Positions 45,336 to 58,392 of a stretch of 64,000 nucleotides of DNA are shown in pieces; the first letter of the stretch is position 1; every line of letters starts with the position of its first letter. A program made the position numbers and the translations under genes. The notes beneath the pieces are model-generated. The model ran no database searches. It worked only from the letters and a program-made list of their open reading frames with translations, and was not told the origin of the DNA. This DNA comes from Girardinichthys multiradiatus (taxonomy: Eukaryota > Chordata > Actinopteri > Cyprinodontiformes > Goodeidae). Location of the stretch: NCBI RefSeq assembly GCF_021462225.1, contig NC_061797.1, forward strand, positions 34,994,147 through 35,058,146, given 5' to 3'.

Positions 45336-48300
45336 AAAGATTAGTGTAAACCTGCAGTAGATGTCTTTTAGTTTAATGTCACAATTGCCCAAAATTTCAA
45401 AAGAAATTCTGGAAAATTGGAAATTAGTTTGAAATAGTATGAAAAGATGCCAAACTAGAACCCCAAAGACATTTAGAAGTATGTATCTCTCAACAAGATG
45501 CATTAAGCCCCAAAATGACAGTACACAACATTTTTATTTAAAAACAATCAGATTTGTTTCTATTGTATTCCATATAATCACTGCTCGCTCACCTTTACCT
45601 GACAATGAGTTGAAAAAAAAGAAGATAAAAAAGGTTATTTACAAAGACATAGCACCGCAGCATCACAACTAGGAAACTATACACACAGGCAGGGGCGGAC
45701 TGGCAATATCTATATTCTGGAGAAGTCCAGAACCCCTGTTCAGTCCAGAGCTGTCGGGCTGCCTCATTCATTACCCGAAAAGCTACAATGAGCACCTCAA
45801 ACATGCCACAATAGAGCAGCAGTGGACCCAGCTGGAAAGTGGGAATCTGGTGTGTGTGTGCCCACAGGAACAAGGGGAAGCAGAGTGGCATAACCCAGGT
45901 TGAGGTTAGCAGTAAAACCTGAATGCTGACTCAGTAAGATCTAATTGTAAGGGACAGTTATTACTTATTCTTTCAGCAAGACATGAGGTGGAGGTTCACT
46001 AATGAGCATCATCAGGGTCATGACAAGGAACAGAGAGTAGAGGAACTTTCACCTACAGTTAAAGTTAAATGGCCTGAAAACAGTAGGACCCCTTTCTGTG
46101 AGGTTCTAGCTGGATTAGGATTATAATGTGAAAATATCTGTTCCTTTAGTTCAGTCAAAATAAAAGCATTTAACCCTAAAGTAGCTGAACACATTAAAAG
46201 GTCCTTCAGATCACCACATTACATTGTATTGCTGCAGCAAGTCCTATAGTCCAGTTCTACATGTAAACAGAAAAACGTGTTGCTAAATAAAATAGGAAAA
46301 TATCTCCTGGTGGCAGTAAGACAGTAGAAAGCCTCCCTCTCCTCTTTCATATATTCTGTGCTGATTCTAAATGCTCTGGACTGTGTAAAGGTGCAGGATT
46401 AACAGGAAATAACTCAAAGGTGTACCATTAGTTGGTTTAATTTTCTGAATAATTTGTGTAATGTATAATATTGTATAAACTAAACCAGTACCAGGATAAA
46501 GTTTTACTCAAGTTAATACATTCATGCCACTTTATGTATACATTTATTAATAACTGCAATTATGGTACTGATAACAGGACAACAGATGAGAGTTCAAGAG
46601 AGGTCCAGAATGAAGGTCTATCCTATAGTAGCCTATATGTTAACACCTTCTTCTCTACAGAAAAGTGTTTAATAGTAAAGATTGCACCAAAGACGCACCT
46701 GCTCAGTGGAGAAAAGAGTGTGTTGTAAAATGTTTTTATTATTTTTGCTGGGCCAAATGAAAAAGCTTCTTCCTAAGAAGAATAAAGGGAAGGACAGAAC
46801 AGGTTCATGAAAGAAGGAACCATTTTTATCAAATGTTTGGAAAGCTCTCATCATAAATAAGCAAAATAATAAATCAATAAAATAAGCAAAATTATTTAAT
46901 AGTATAAATAAATGCGTTTTTAGGATCTTACCATTTGACTTTTTAAAAAAATCAGCTTTATACCAGTTTCCTTTTTTGAAATGTAAGAAATTACGACCCT
47001 GAACCCTCAGGAGTGAAACGATTTGATGAGAGTGTAACATTTAAAAAGTTGATTTGTGTTGATGAGAAAAGAAGCACATTTATTAGACCCACGGTAGAGA
47101 TAGTTTCTCTGAGTTTAAGAACAACTTTTATCAGGCAGAATAGGCAGAAATTCAGATTCTTTTTTCCTAAATGTCACACAATGTTATCTGTTTCAGCAAA
47201 ATGTTTTGTCATTAATCCTGAACTTCATTTCTCTCCATCCTTCACTTGTTCTACTGCCAAAAATAATAAAACCTAGTAAAATTACGGTAAACCTTTTTTG
47301 TATGACTGACAATAATTTGCAATAAATGAAAACCCAGCAATGGCAGATAAAAGGTACAACACGTCCCTTATCATTTTAACTTTAAATTATTTGAAAACTG
47401 GGCCACTGTGTTATGAAAATTAAAGCTATTTAGGGCCTGGACCAAAGCCCACAATGTTTTAAGGCCCTAAAAATGCCCCTGGTTGTGCTCCTACTTTACA
47501 ATTTAATTAATTCCACGACGGAGCTCTTAACTGGAATTATTCATATGTGGAATCCATTTTCCTCATTGAAATGAAAAGAAATACAATTAATCCTTTCCAG
47601 ATGTTCCAAAACACCACAATACAGCACTCATGAATATGAAGGTGCTCTAAAAAGTTAAAATATTTGGCACTGTGTTAGAAAAAACATGACGAAAAAGTAA
47701 GCCTTTTATTAATTGTTAAACTGACGTGGAACTGAAAATGTGTTCGGTAAATACAAAGTAAACAGGATAATTAAGTACTGTCAATCACATTAAAAGCTTT
47801 ACAATGTATTTCTAATACAGGACTGCCAAATTAGGATGACTCCTTTTACAAAAGTAAATGACTCAATAAATAAATTGACCCAAAGTTACAGCCATAATTT
47901 TGAAGTTGGCGTTGGTGAGAAACTGTGGACTTTGCAACTTTTCAGGACATTTCTATTAATTTTTCCAGCTTTGAACATGGAAATTTAAATGCCTGTATAC
48001 AAAGCAATCACATCTTATAAATGGATAAGAATGTTTTGGTGCTTTTTTTTGTTTTCTCTCATTATATCATACTACAAACTGACAGTGCAAGTTCTGTAGG
48101 TGCACTGTTTAAAAATGTCTGCAACTATTGTGGTACTTGGAGAACTTGTGTATTTCCTGTGGTCAAACTTATTAAAAGTTTTAGATACAAATTTAAACTT
48201 TTATTCTTATGATGACTTCTTAATAGTCCCCAGAATTGTTTCTCTCAAACACAACTTTAAGAGTTGTTGTATTATAAAGGACTTCATTTCATATCATTTG

Positions 48301-48395
48301 CATGAAGTATTTGCATAAAGTATTTGCATAATAACTTTGTACATTAACATGCAAGCCTGAACACTAATTTAAAGAGCTCAAAAGTGGTAACACTA
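45336..48395. other. Intron sequence, nothing firm
   Basis: AT-rich DNA. CAGGGGCGGACTGGC at 45690-45704 looks like a hAT end, but no partner end or duplication was found. Confidence 0.35.
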
Positions 48396-48399
48396 ACGA

Positions 48400-48670
48400 G
48401 TAACATAACATGGAGAGTAAAAATAGCACAATTGGGCACAATTTTGACTTTTTCACATAGGGCTGTACTCACTTTTGTTGCCAGTGGTTTAGACAATAAT
48501 GGCTGTGTGTTGAGTCATTTTGAGGGGACAGCAAATATGCAATGTTATACAAGATATACACTGACTACTTTTCATTATCAGAGTTTCACATCTTCAGTGT
48601 TGTCCAATGAAAGATATAATAAAATATTTACATATGTGATCGGTGTACTCACTTTTGTGAGATATTGTAT
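48400..48670 (+). mobile_element. Tc1-like transposon, right-end fragment
   Basis: Contains CTGTACTCACTTTTGTTGCC (48463-48482) and ends GGTGTACTCACTTTTGTGAG...TATTGTA near 48670. This matches the long, repeated terminal region of a fish Tc1 family. No transposase part is present. Confidence 0.6.
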
Positions 48671-48975
48671 GTCTCTATCTCTGGTAGCCACAGAAATGGC
48701 TAGATTTACTACAGCACATATGGAAAAAAATAATTTGCCATCTAAATGTAAAAGCAAACAAAAAGGTTTCTACAACAGTATTATTTTTCTACACATCAAA
48801 ATTGGGAGCAAGATCAAGCGAGAAGCTATTTGCATTAAATTATTCTTTTATTCAGAAAAACTCATCATTCATTTAAGGCAAGTTTTTCCAAAAAGGTTCT
48901 GGCTGATTTTACCTTTGGATTAAATTCACTCACACAGCATCTGTTTGTCTCTGTCTTTGTGTCTTTCCTAAACAG

Positions 48976-49084
48976 ATTGTGTTTGAAGGAATCCGAGGCC
49001 CAGGCTTTGAGGGGGATATCGCCATTGATGATGTGTCTATCACTGTTGGGAAGTGCAAGCAGGAGAACACTGTAGCCAATGCAG
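48976..49084 (+). CDS. mdga1/2: MDGA-family gene, last MAM-domain exon
   Basis: Third visible exon. The acceptor CTAAACAG ends at 48975. The reading frame starts in phase 0 with [10 protein letters not shown] and continues [10 protein letters not shown] to the final MAM cysteine in VGKC, followed by a short linker rich in polar residues. This is the canonical end of a MAM domain. Two GTAAGA donors sit 9 bp apart, at 49085 and 49094, and both leave phase 1, so both are compatible with the last exon; the longer form (to 49093) adds three residues. The exon comes after a 33-kb intron made largely of mobile elements. In the family, the linker leads straight to the GPI signal, as found here in the next exon. 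Confidence 0.87.
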
Positions 49085-49094
49085 GTAAGACAGG

Positions 49095-52000
49095 TAAGAT
49101 GTGGCTGAAGGGATATGATTGATGCCTGCGCGTGTATGAACAGAGATGCTTCTGAACATGCCTAAACACTGCCTTGCCAACAATCTGAATTACAAATCTG
49201 ACATTCAACTCTAAACGATCTAAATCTACTTTGTAGTTTATTTTCCCCCTAAAACAGCCAGTACATTACTGGTTAAAAGGTAGAGAATTTAATGGAAGCT
49301 GAAATAATATTAGCTAAAACGCTATTTATGGACTGCAGAGGAAGAAATTTCTACAAAAAGAATGAAGTAGAAATAAATGCCCTTTTCAGTGTTAAGGAGC
49401 ACAGAAAAAAAATATATATATATTGTCTTTGTGTCCTTCCTCAGCAGCAGTTGTTTCATTGTATGTTTCAATTTTTTCATTTGTCACATCACACTCCTGC
49501 TGCCTCCCACATTGAACTTCATTATTCTTCTCCGTTCCTCCATGCTTGATCTTCCCCTCTGACATATGTTTACCTCTGCACACCATGCTTCATGTTCGAA
49601 AGCTTTAGCTATATCCTTTGGCGTGAAAGGGAAATGAAAGAAGAACAATATTTGTTAAAAAACTGTTTTTATGAATGAGTCATATCTGGTGAATAGCCTT
49701 TATTATACACTCGGTAGTCAAGGAGGACGTTTATTGCTGTTTATAAAAAAAAAAAAGTTGGTTTTAAATTTACAGTCAGTTACTGTGTGCATAAAATGTT
49801 ATCCCAGCTCAGACAAAATGAACAAAAATAAAATTAGCATTAAGTTATAACTGTGTTTACATACCTTTACAGTAATTAGTAATTAACCAGCCACAAGTCC
49901 AAACCAAATGCTTTTGGAGCCAGCTGGGGGCCCCAGGGAATCATAGTGTGCTTACACCTTGGGCCGGTTCATGGTTTTCTTAATCTTTTAGTCATAAAAC
50001 AAGTAATTGGTATATTCCCATCACACTATCTACTTTTTGATTAAATGGCACAAAAGCATCTAATGCCATCATAAAATAACTTCTTTTTGCACAGTTTGTT
50101 TAACAGATAAACCTTGGTGGCAGCACGTTGAAAAATTCCACTGCAGCTCTTGCCACAGGTCTTGCCACAGCTATTGCAGTGAATGTATACTGCACATGTA
50201 CACCACTGCTACAAAACTGATACAACTCTGACTCAAATTTTGCAGCATAGACCTAATAAAAATATTACTTAAATCACACATTGCTGCAGACACTTTACTC
50301 ACCTTTGGCATGTTGGATGCTAGAAGCTGAAAGTGAAATTGAGGGCATGACTTACTTCCTATTTAATTTGGTTTAATAATTTTTTGACCACTTTGGGATA
50401 CTCATGAATAATGTCATTCCTAGATAGTTATTTTGATGATGAATCTGAAAAAACAAAGAAAACAAAACAATGAAAGTGTAAATTCACAGCGTAACCCTCC
50501 TGGTACCGATGCGGCAGAGCACTGAATTCTACACCTTGGATCCCAATAGACATGCACTATTAATAATGGGATCGCATCAAAAAGAAACACATATCTCAAC
50601 GATAATACAGGACTTGATGTTGAATACTTTGATTTTATGTTAATTTCCTACATGTTCTAATACATGTTTTCAATGCACAAACGTACATGACCAAAAATGA
50701 GACAATATGCCACAAGCTCCACAGCAACTGAGCATTATTTACCATGGAATAATATTGTCCTGGGAAAATTATTTACATAAAATGTGAGTAATGTAACAGC
50801 GGACATTCGAGGTGGTGCTAATGTGCACATCCATAAATGCAATTGTGAAAGGAAGACTTCCTCTGTCATAACTATTTTCACAAAAAGAAAAAACTCACTG
50901 ATGAATCGAGATTACACTTCTAAAATAGCAACATTACTGGTGTCAAGCAACTTTGAAGGTAACACAATAAAAAAACGTTTCAGTAAAACACTTTAAGTAC
51001 AAGTAAGCATGTGATATGACACAACTAGCCACAAGGGTCAGAGAACAAAACTGACCAAAGTGACCAAAATGTGTAGATACATGTATTTCAGACCATAAGA
51101 AAAAAAAATGTGGTAAGAACTGACTTTTTATAAAAATAAAAAAAAAAGACAATTCAAGATTCAAACTAAGAAACAGCTTCAATGAAAATACAGTTGCAAA
51201 GCTAACTCTCTTAGGTTAGTTTCTGCTGCCGCTGCTTTTGGTGTTCTTATGCTCCCAACTATGTTAAACTCACAAAAAATACAGTCAAACAGAAAAAAGC
51301 TAAATAAATCACAAGCAGCTCAACAGAGCGAAAACTCTGACGTGAGATGTGTGATTTGAGTATTAGCGGAACAAGCTTTGTTTTATTCAGCAACATGTGG
51401 TTGGAATCTACAGGGCTTTGTTAACTTTTCCTGGGATTTACAACGAAGAAAATATCAGAGCCATGAAATCAACTCATAACAGCAAAAAACATGAACATCA
51501 ATGAATTATTAACAATCGCTGTTTTCTTTTAAAACCTTTCTGAACATTCTGCGTGAGATGCATGTGTATGAAAACGCCTACGAGCGTGTGCTTGATGCAA
51601 TGTAACACATATGTGCATGTAACAACACTGGCGGATGGTGTAAATAATAGATGATGGCATAAACAGGAAGAGGAAAGCTCTTGAGCTCTCAAAGAGTGCA
51701 CGTGTGCATTTGTGTCCTACGGGTTGTTTCAGACTCACACAGCACAGACAGATGGGTAATTATCAGGGAGGCGACACGAAGGTCTTTGCCATTGCAAGAA
51801 ATGTAAGCATTTGTATTGAGATTTTACCTCCATGAATTCTGCAAGGTTAAATGAAGACTAGAAAAGAATTCAAGTATGTTTTCAGCACACAATGAAAATG
51901 AAAAAGAGCAAGATTGAAAGAAATTAAAATAATATAATGAATGCAAGGTGCATTTATTTTTGCGAGCCATAAAAGTAAGAATTCTAACCTTATTTCCTTT

Positions 52001-53080
52001 GTCCAAAGTTCCCAAATAGGCATAGGTACAGGTGTTGCTTTCCCATTGGGTCTGTTTTCCCATAGAGACAGGCTTCACTCTGTCTTCCCCTTCTGACGGA
52101 GAGAATCCAAGCTTAGCTGTATTTCCCCATCATGGAAAACCAAGTCGTGTCTCAGACACATACTACACAAAATCCTACATCAAACAGATTCACCTGCAAG
52201 TTTTATTTTAATTTTTTTAAAGGATGCCAATGGGCTAACATTGCTTTAAGCATCAGGCACAATCAGCTGCTTAATGCTCAACAAATAATGATTACCATGG
52301 CATGAGTTATAATTTTTCAGGCAATAAGTAGCAGGTACTTTGAAGTTCACCCAGACCCAAATAAGGTGGTAAACACTATCTGTGGTGTAAAAATGACAAT
52401 AACAAAAGTCTCTCAACAGTGAAGCTTGGCCATGTATTACTATTTCAAATTTGCAGCCTACACTGTAGACCACATTTACATCAGGTTAACAGAGTGTATT
52501 CGCAAGGGACTCTTTTGATAAATGAATGATGATTGCTCCTGACTTATTTAGCGCTTATTTTGTCCACCTGATCAATTCACACAGCTCCACCTTGCCCATC
52601 TGTATGTTTGCAAAGGAAAGGAGCTGGAAAAAGAAGATATAGTGCCTTTTTTAAAGGCACTATATCTTCTTTAGTCTATAGTCTTACAAACAAAGGGGTT
52701 TATTTTTCTAAAGTACTAATTGCTTTTTTGTTTTAATCCTATTTCTATTAGTGTTTTACAATAATGAGGTATTTGAATGTGACCTACCGAGTAAGTTTTT
52801 AGATTTCTTCAGTCAATCCTAATTTAGGTAGCTTAATGAACCTAAAGTCATTATGGCCTCTGTCAAAATGTCAAAATCTCTTTTTTCAAAATGATGTGTC
52901 CTTGAAAATTTGGCATATTATAGCCATAAATGTGAAATTGTTTTCATAAAAAAATGTATGTTGATAAAACTGCCACAAAGGATGTTGGCAGTACTGGCCT
53001 CACAATGACTTAAAACTTAGTCAGAAACAGTCTGTCAGAGAGAGACTGAAATGTAATGTATTGATACTACTTCAGCTTTT
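49095..53080. other. Last intron, first part; mostly featureless
   Basis: AT-rich intron without supported coding features. Contains a perfect 20-bp-arm palindrome at 52630-52672. Confidence 0.4.
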
Positions 53081-53084
53081 ACAA

Positions 53085-53730
53085 CTACAAACTTTAAAGC
53101 ACACAAAGTCCTGCCGAATTGTGAAGTGAAAGGAAGAGGATACATGGTTTTCAAAACATATTATGAATAGAAATATAGATGGTTGAGTGTGCCTTTGTAT
53201 TCAGCCCACTTTAATCTGATATCACTCAAAACAATCTAGTGCAAGCAATTGCCTTCAGATGTCACCTAATTACTAAATAGATCTCACTGGTGTTTAATTT
53301 AATCTCAGTATAAATCTAGCTCTTCCTCAGAAGGCCTCATATGTTTGTTGAGGAACATTAGTGAACAAATCGTGGCATGAAGACCAAGGAACACAGTAGA
53401 CAGTTATGGGAAAAGGTTATGGAAAAGTTTAGATCAGGGTTGATTTATAAAACAGTATCTTAAGCTTTGAACATCTAAAACACTGTTTATTCCTGAAAAT
53501 TTAAAGTGTATGGCACAACTGCAAACCTACCAAGATATGGCTGTCCCTTTAAGTTCCACCAGCTGTCCACCAGTCATAGTGCTATGGGCATTATACTTGG
53601 ACTTACAAAGTCAAACAGAACATCTAACAAAGAATCCAAATTAATTCATGCTGAAAATCCAAAGGAACAACTGACTAAAGACAGACCAAACATTTCAATA
53701 ACTAGCAAGCCAAACAGAATAACAATGATC
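53085..53730 (+). mobile_element. Tc1-like transposon remnant, same family as 11065-11975
   Basis: Shares with the first copy the GTGAAGTGAAAGG segment and the transposase start region (GGCACAACTGCAAACCTACC, coding TTANLPRYG-type sequence, 53506 onward). It also keeps the 5' part between them that the first copy lacks (ACATGGTTTTCAAAACATA). It stops after the DNA-binding region. Confidence 0.7.
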
Positions 53731-55698
53731 TGATGAAAGGATAACTAAAAGTGCTCAGACTTTATGCACAGATGGATTTAAAGGAAAATAAGAGGGACTA
53801 CTAAGTAACTCACACCCAGTGTTTGGAGAGCTCGAAAAGGAAGCCTAGCTGAAACAGACAAGAAATGAGAAAATAGAAATTACTTTATAGAAACTTAGAA
53901 CAAAAAGAGCAAAATACACTAATCAGTTTTTTATACCATATGATATGACTCCAAATTTACACAAAACACTATAAGACTAAATGGGCAAGATAAAAAATCT
54001 ATTGATCCTAACAAGATCACCACATTCTATTGCAATTTTCTGTCCATCTTCTGTTCTACAGGAATGCATTGATCTGAGCTTCAGTATAGATATTGATTTT
54101 GGGCCTGGGGGATGGACAGTTGTTATGAAATCAAATTGAATTTTGAATACACTACCCACTTTTTATACAGAACATTTTGTTGAATTAGGTAAAATTTTTT
54201 ACTTGTTTTTGAAGCACAGTCTATGCTGTTTAGGTAGGAGTAGAAAATACAGCTGGTAACAGTGTAGTAAATAATTATAAAAGAAGAGTACGATTTTACC
54301 ACTGTAAAGGAAAACTTAAATTTATGCTGAATCTGCAGCTGAGGGTGATTTATCTAGCAGATTTTGAACAACTAATCTAACCAGATTAGACTTATGGACT
54401 GTCCTGACTGTGGCTGGTTTTAGCAAGTTTGTGATTTGTTGTTTACTCATCTTCATTTTTTTCTCTTTATTGCTTAATTTCTTTTCAACTTCCTGTTCAA
54501 CCTATAAACGCTATTTTAATTTCATAAAATTGCAAAACTAAAATGTGCTTTTATATTTTCGTTACGTCCTTAGCATGAAAAGTTTGAGCTACTTTATGAA
54601 TTTACATTACGTATTTTAGGTCTCATAGTTGCAGACCTGATAAAGAAAAGTTTGTCACTTTAATCATCTATATCTTGAGATTACAAGTAACTACATGTGG
54701 GGGTACTTCATAAAGCATTGCAATATCCTGTCTTGCATCAACTATGTGCTTTATTTGTGGCCTGTATTCACATTCACAGAAATCCATGTCCTGACTTTAT
54801 GAGGCATTCCTCTAAACTTTAATAACATGTTGTGACAGGAGGAATCACATCAGAAGGGTGTTTCTAAATCAACAATTGACATTGCGGATTGTATAAGCTA
54901 GTGGAATGATGAATCCCTTTTAAATGATTCATTTTAAGATAAAAAATATTTGAAGCAAAATAAATTCTAAAATATTACAAGTAGTCTATACAAAAACACT
55001 ACTAATTTGTAATTTTTTAAGAGTAAAAAAAGAAACACTTGTGGACAATTGCATATTGCTGGTTATAAACTCATGTGACACGTCCTGTGCCCCTCAGTTG
55101 TACAATGCAAAAGGATCTTCTTAACAGAGTTACTTGCACCATTTTTTTTGCATTGTAAGACTTTTGGAATGTTCCACAATTAAAGGTACAACTCACTGAA
55201 AAAAGCATGATTTTTATCCTGATATTTCTGACCTGTTCTTTGTAAATCCAGCAGCATAGCATGCCACTTTTTCCCTTTTTTTTCCAGTATCACAATTACA
55301 CTTCCTTTCAGCAGACATCATTTTTCCATGCAGTCTGTCCTATCACAAAAAGGTCTGGGCTTTTTCAATGCCAAGCAATTGGCTCTTGTTGTAATTTAGA
55401 TTTATATACCAATATGTGTGTTTTTGTCCGTAAATGCATACATAATACCTCATTTAAATGTTAGCAAACTTTGCAGAAAAACGTGGTGAAGGTATTGTAA
55501 GAGCAGTTATACCTCCATCTATTTTCAGAATTAGAGGCATGCACAAACTCAGAGTTTCCTAAATTTTGCACCTGCAATTCACTTTGTGAATATGTCTTAT
55601 ATCTTATGAGTCACACAAATCATTTACAAAACTAGTTAAAAGTCAACTCTCTCTGCATAAACTGATATGATTTTCTTCTGTTTGTCCTTTTTCTATAG
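53731..55698. other. Last intron, second part
   Basis: AT-rich DNA up to the terminal MDGA exon. No feature beyond the acceptor's pyrimidine tract. Confidence 0.4.
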
Positions 55699-55784
55699 TT
55701 CTTATTGGAGGATCACGCTCACTCCCACTGGCCAGGTGGCTGATCTTTGGCCTCTCCTGCTTCCTCTCACTCCTCTACAGATGA
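55699..55784 (+). CDS. mdga1/2: MDGA-family gene, terminal exon with GPI-anchor signal
   Basis: Last coding exon. The acceptor TTTCTATAG ends at 55698; the first two bases complete a Val codon begun by the previous exon (phase 1). The product is a 28-residue tail including that Val, ending in TGA at 55782-55784. It has the layout of a GPI-attachment signal: a small-residue cluster (GGS) suitable as the cleavage site, a short polar and basic spacer (RSLPLAR), then a hydrophobic run (WLIFGLSCFLSLLY) and a final Arg. No cytoplasmic domain follows. In the family this signal is removed in the ER and the protein is tethered to the outer membrane leaflet. The precise cleavage residue is an inference. 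Confidence 0.83.
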
Positions 55785-56594
55785 TGGGCACTTTCCACAA
55801 GACCACCACCTGTCTGTACTGACAGACACTGCCCTGACTTGTGTTTTTTTAATTCCCTCTTTATCCTCCTGTCTGCCCTGTACATGTGTCGTCACTTGTC
55901 TGTCCCCCACACTCGCTGTCATATCTCTCCTGCCTTATATCAGTTTTACTCCTCTATCACAGATAACACACCAATTGTCAGCTTTTTGTCCTCTTCTTCC
56001 TTTGACTGTTGCAGCATTTATACACAGAGTATGAGCAACTGACTCACAATCAGTATTAAAGGTTGTCGTATTATAGTAAAACTTTGATCTTAAGCACTAT
56101 GGTAGGAACACCTTATTCATGTGTCTCTTTCTTGCCTTCTTCTCTGCTTCATCGACCTAGTTTGTCCATGTGCATCCTTTGTACACCCCCTCCCCCCAGC
56201 ACCTTCTGCCACTATCCCCCACGTTCCTGGCACCCTATTCCCAGGCACACCAAAAGTGTCGGACACGCTACCAAAGATGACAGAGAACCCGAGGGAATAA
56301 TACGAGAAAACAGCGATTGCAAAAAGAAAAGTGAGAAAGAAGGCTATAAAAGATTAAAAAGGAGAAAAAAATTATTTTTTACAAGACTGCAATCGTTTTG
56401 CATCATTCTTTTGGGTAGTTGGGAACTACTGACAAAGAGATGAAGAGCCAGATGAATGAATAAAGCAAATAAATAGTTTGTGGAAAAGGACGCATATAAA
56501 GAGGATAATGAAAGCTGAGTGCCCCCAGTAGCCTCTCTGCTTGCCACAAGAGACAAACCTCAGTGCGGATTATACATGTACATTTATTACTCTC

Positions 56595-56641
<47 letters not shown>

Positions 56642-56880
56642 TAAATATAATACAATTTTAACTAAAAGACTATGAGGACAATGGAGGACTGTAGTAAGTG
56701 AAATTAAAGAAGCACAATGTTTATACTACTCTGTTGTACTTTTGGGTTTTATTTCACTTCTTATGTGATGTCGCAGTCAAACTTATTCAATGCTTTTGAT
56801 ATATATATATTTTTTTGTTTGTTTTGCCATTCTAAGGATCAAGGACAATGAGTAATAAAGTATTATTATATTATTATCTA
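55785..56880 (+). other. Probable 3' UTR of the MDGA-family gene
   Basis: Sequence after the stop codon. Candidate poly(A) signals are ATTAAA at about 56055, AATAAA at 56459-56464 and 56468-56473, and AATAAA at 56854-56859. A TA microsatellite lies between the second and third. The true end cannot be fixed without transcript data. Confidence 0.4.
56595..56641. repeat. (TA)n microsatellite
   Basis: About 47 bp of TA repeats interrupted by two C, inside or just past the probable 3' UTR. Confidence 0.9.
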
Positions 56881-58260
56881 TAAGACATCTATAAGATGAT
56901 TTATGATCTTGAACCTGATCTGAGCACCCAGAGGGAATACACACATGACCCAAGCCATCTGGATAGAAAACCCTACCTTTTCTTTGCACTAACACAAAGG
57001 ATACAAACCCTCAGGCATACATTACATTAAAAGACACTCATCTATTGTTGCTGCCATTACCGTAGACCCTGCAGCAAACCCTCTTCTTGCATAAAACAGA
57101 AGGAAATATATGAATGGTTGGATTTCTAACTACTACATTAATGCACTTGTTTATGTAAAAATGAACCAAATGTTTGAATTACTAAACAAAAACTGATTCC
57201 TTATATGAATACAATTACAGTATTGTGAAATAATAATAAGAAAAACTTAAGTAAGTTTCCTAAATGTATTTTTATTTAATGCCATGTATGTCATCTCATA
57301 CAGCAACATGTCTATGTCTGCCAGGTGGCATGTGTTGATTGCATTATATAAGTTATAATTAATCAAGTAGTGTTGCTTTTAATAAGCTTTCATAATCCCA
57401 TTTACTTGATTGTTAAATTTAAGCAGGACTCAAATTTATCAAAATAAATATCAATGTGCAGATGAATCAATTTGAAAAAAAACAACACATCATAATGGAA
57501 GCTTTATTCATCCTTCATTATTAAATAGAATATAGTCATGCTTTGCTACACAATGCTTCATCTAATTGAAAATATCTCTGTCAGTTGTTAAACTTATTTT
57601 AATGTGCTTCTGTACATTGATCATCTTCATTACCATGTATACTGCATGTGAACCTGTCTGTTCTTTCCTGTACTCACTTATATCTGCGTCATGTCAACCT
57701 TGAGTTGATCATAGCATTTCTTTTCCTCATGTTGTTTCTTTTGTTTGTGTTTTACAAAGCTAAATTGTTGCTTTTTTGAATACTAAGTGGTACATAACAC
57801 ACAAACATTGTGTGCCTGTTTAATATTGGCTTGCCCCGATGTGAACAGATGCATGCTTGTTGTGCCAATTATATAAGAACACATCTATGAAACTCTAAAA
57901 TATGAATAATAAGACAAAATTAGACTTCCTTAGGTTGTGGGGGTGGGGGTGGGGGGACTTGTCTATGCATTATCTTATCTGTCTGCATCTGTTGGATAGA
58001 AGCTTTTCGGAAAATGCCTTCAGTTTTCTCTCAATTTTCAAAGAGTTGCTTATACCAAGTTAAGTTGTACAGGTTCATAAGCAGTATTCCATACTGAGGA
58101 GTACACACTACATATGTCAGTACCTTACATATACCCAGTTGCAAGTATGTTTATCACATAAATCTATTAATGTGCATGGCATGTCTTCATTTTAAAAATC
58201 TAGATATTGCTCTTATTGTTTCAGTAAAAGTAGTAAGTGGTGGAAATTGCTACTTTCTAA
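56881..58260. other. Intergenic sequence, nothing recognised
   Basis: AT-rich DNA downstream of the gene; a G-rich patch occurs near 57940-57955. Confidence 0.4.
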
Positions 58261-58264
58261 ATGT

Positions 58265-58392
58265 GCCCTGTGATGGACTGGCAACTTTTCCAGGGTGTAC
58301 CCCACCTCCCACCCATAGACTGCTGAAGATAGGCACCAGCTTCCCTGCGAGCAACTATGGAAAGCGGTAGAAAATGACTCACTGACTGAATT
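58265..58392 (+). repeat. LINE/SINE 3' tail fragment
   Basis: CCCTGTGATGGACTGGCAAC, CCAGGGTGTACCCC, then AGCGGTAGAAAATGACTCAC is a 3' end very common in fish RTE-type LINEs and related SINEs, ending in a short TGAC-type repeat. No upstream element part is present. Confidence 0.6.

Noticed and set aside
45690..45704. Possible hAT end CAGGGGCGGACTGGC
   Set aside because: No complementary second end and no 8-bp duplication found nearby, so it cannot be called an element.
48384..48923. 179-codon + strand frame just upstream of an MDGA exon
   Set aside because: Its first half is a Tc1-like terminal region and the rest is AT-rich intron; no domain and no splice link to the MDGA frame.
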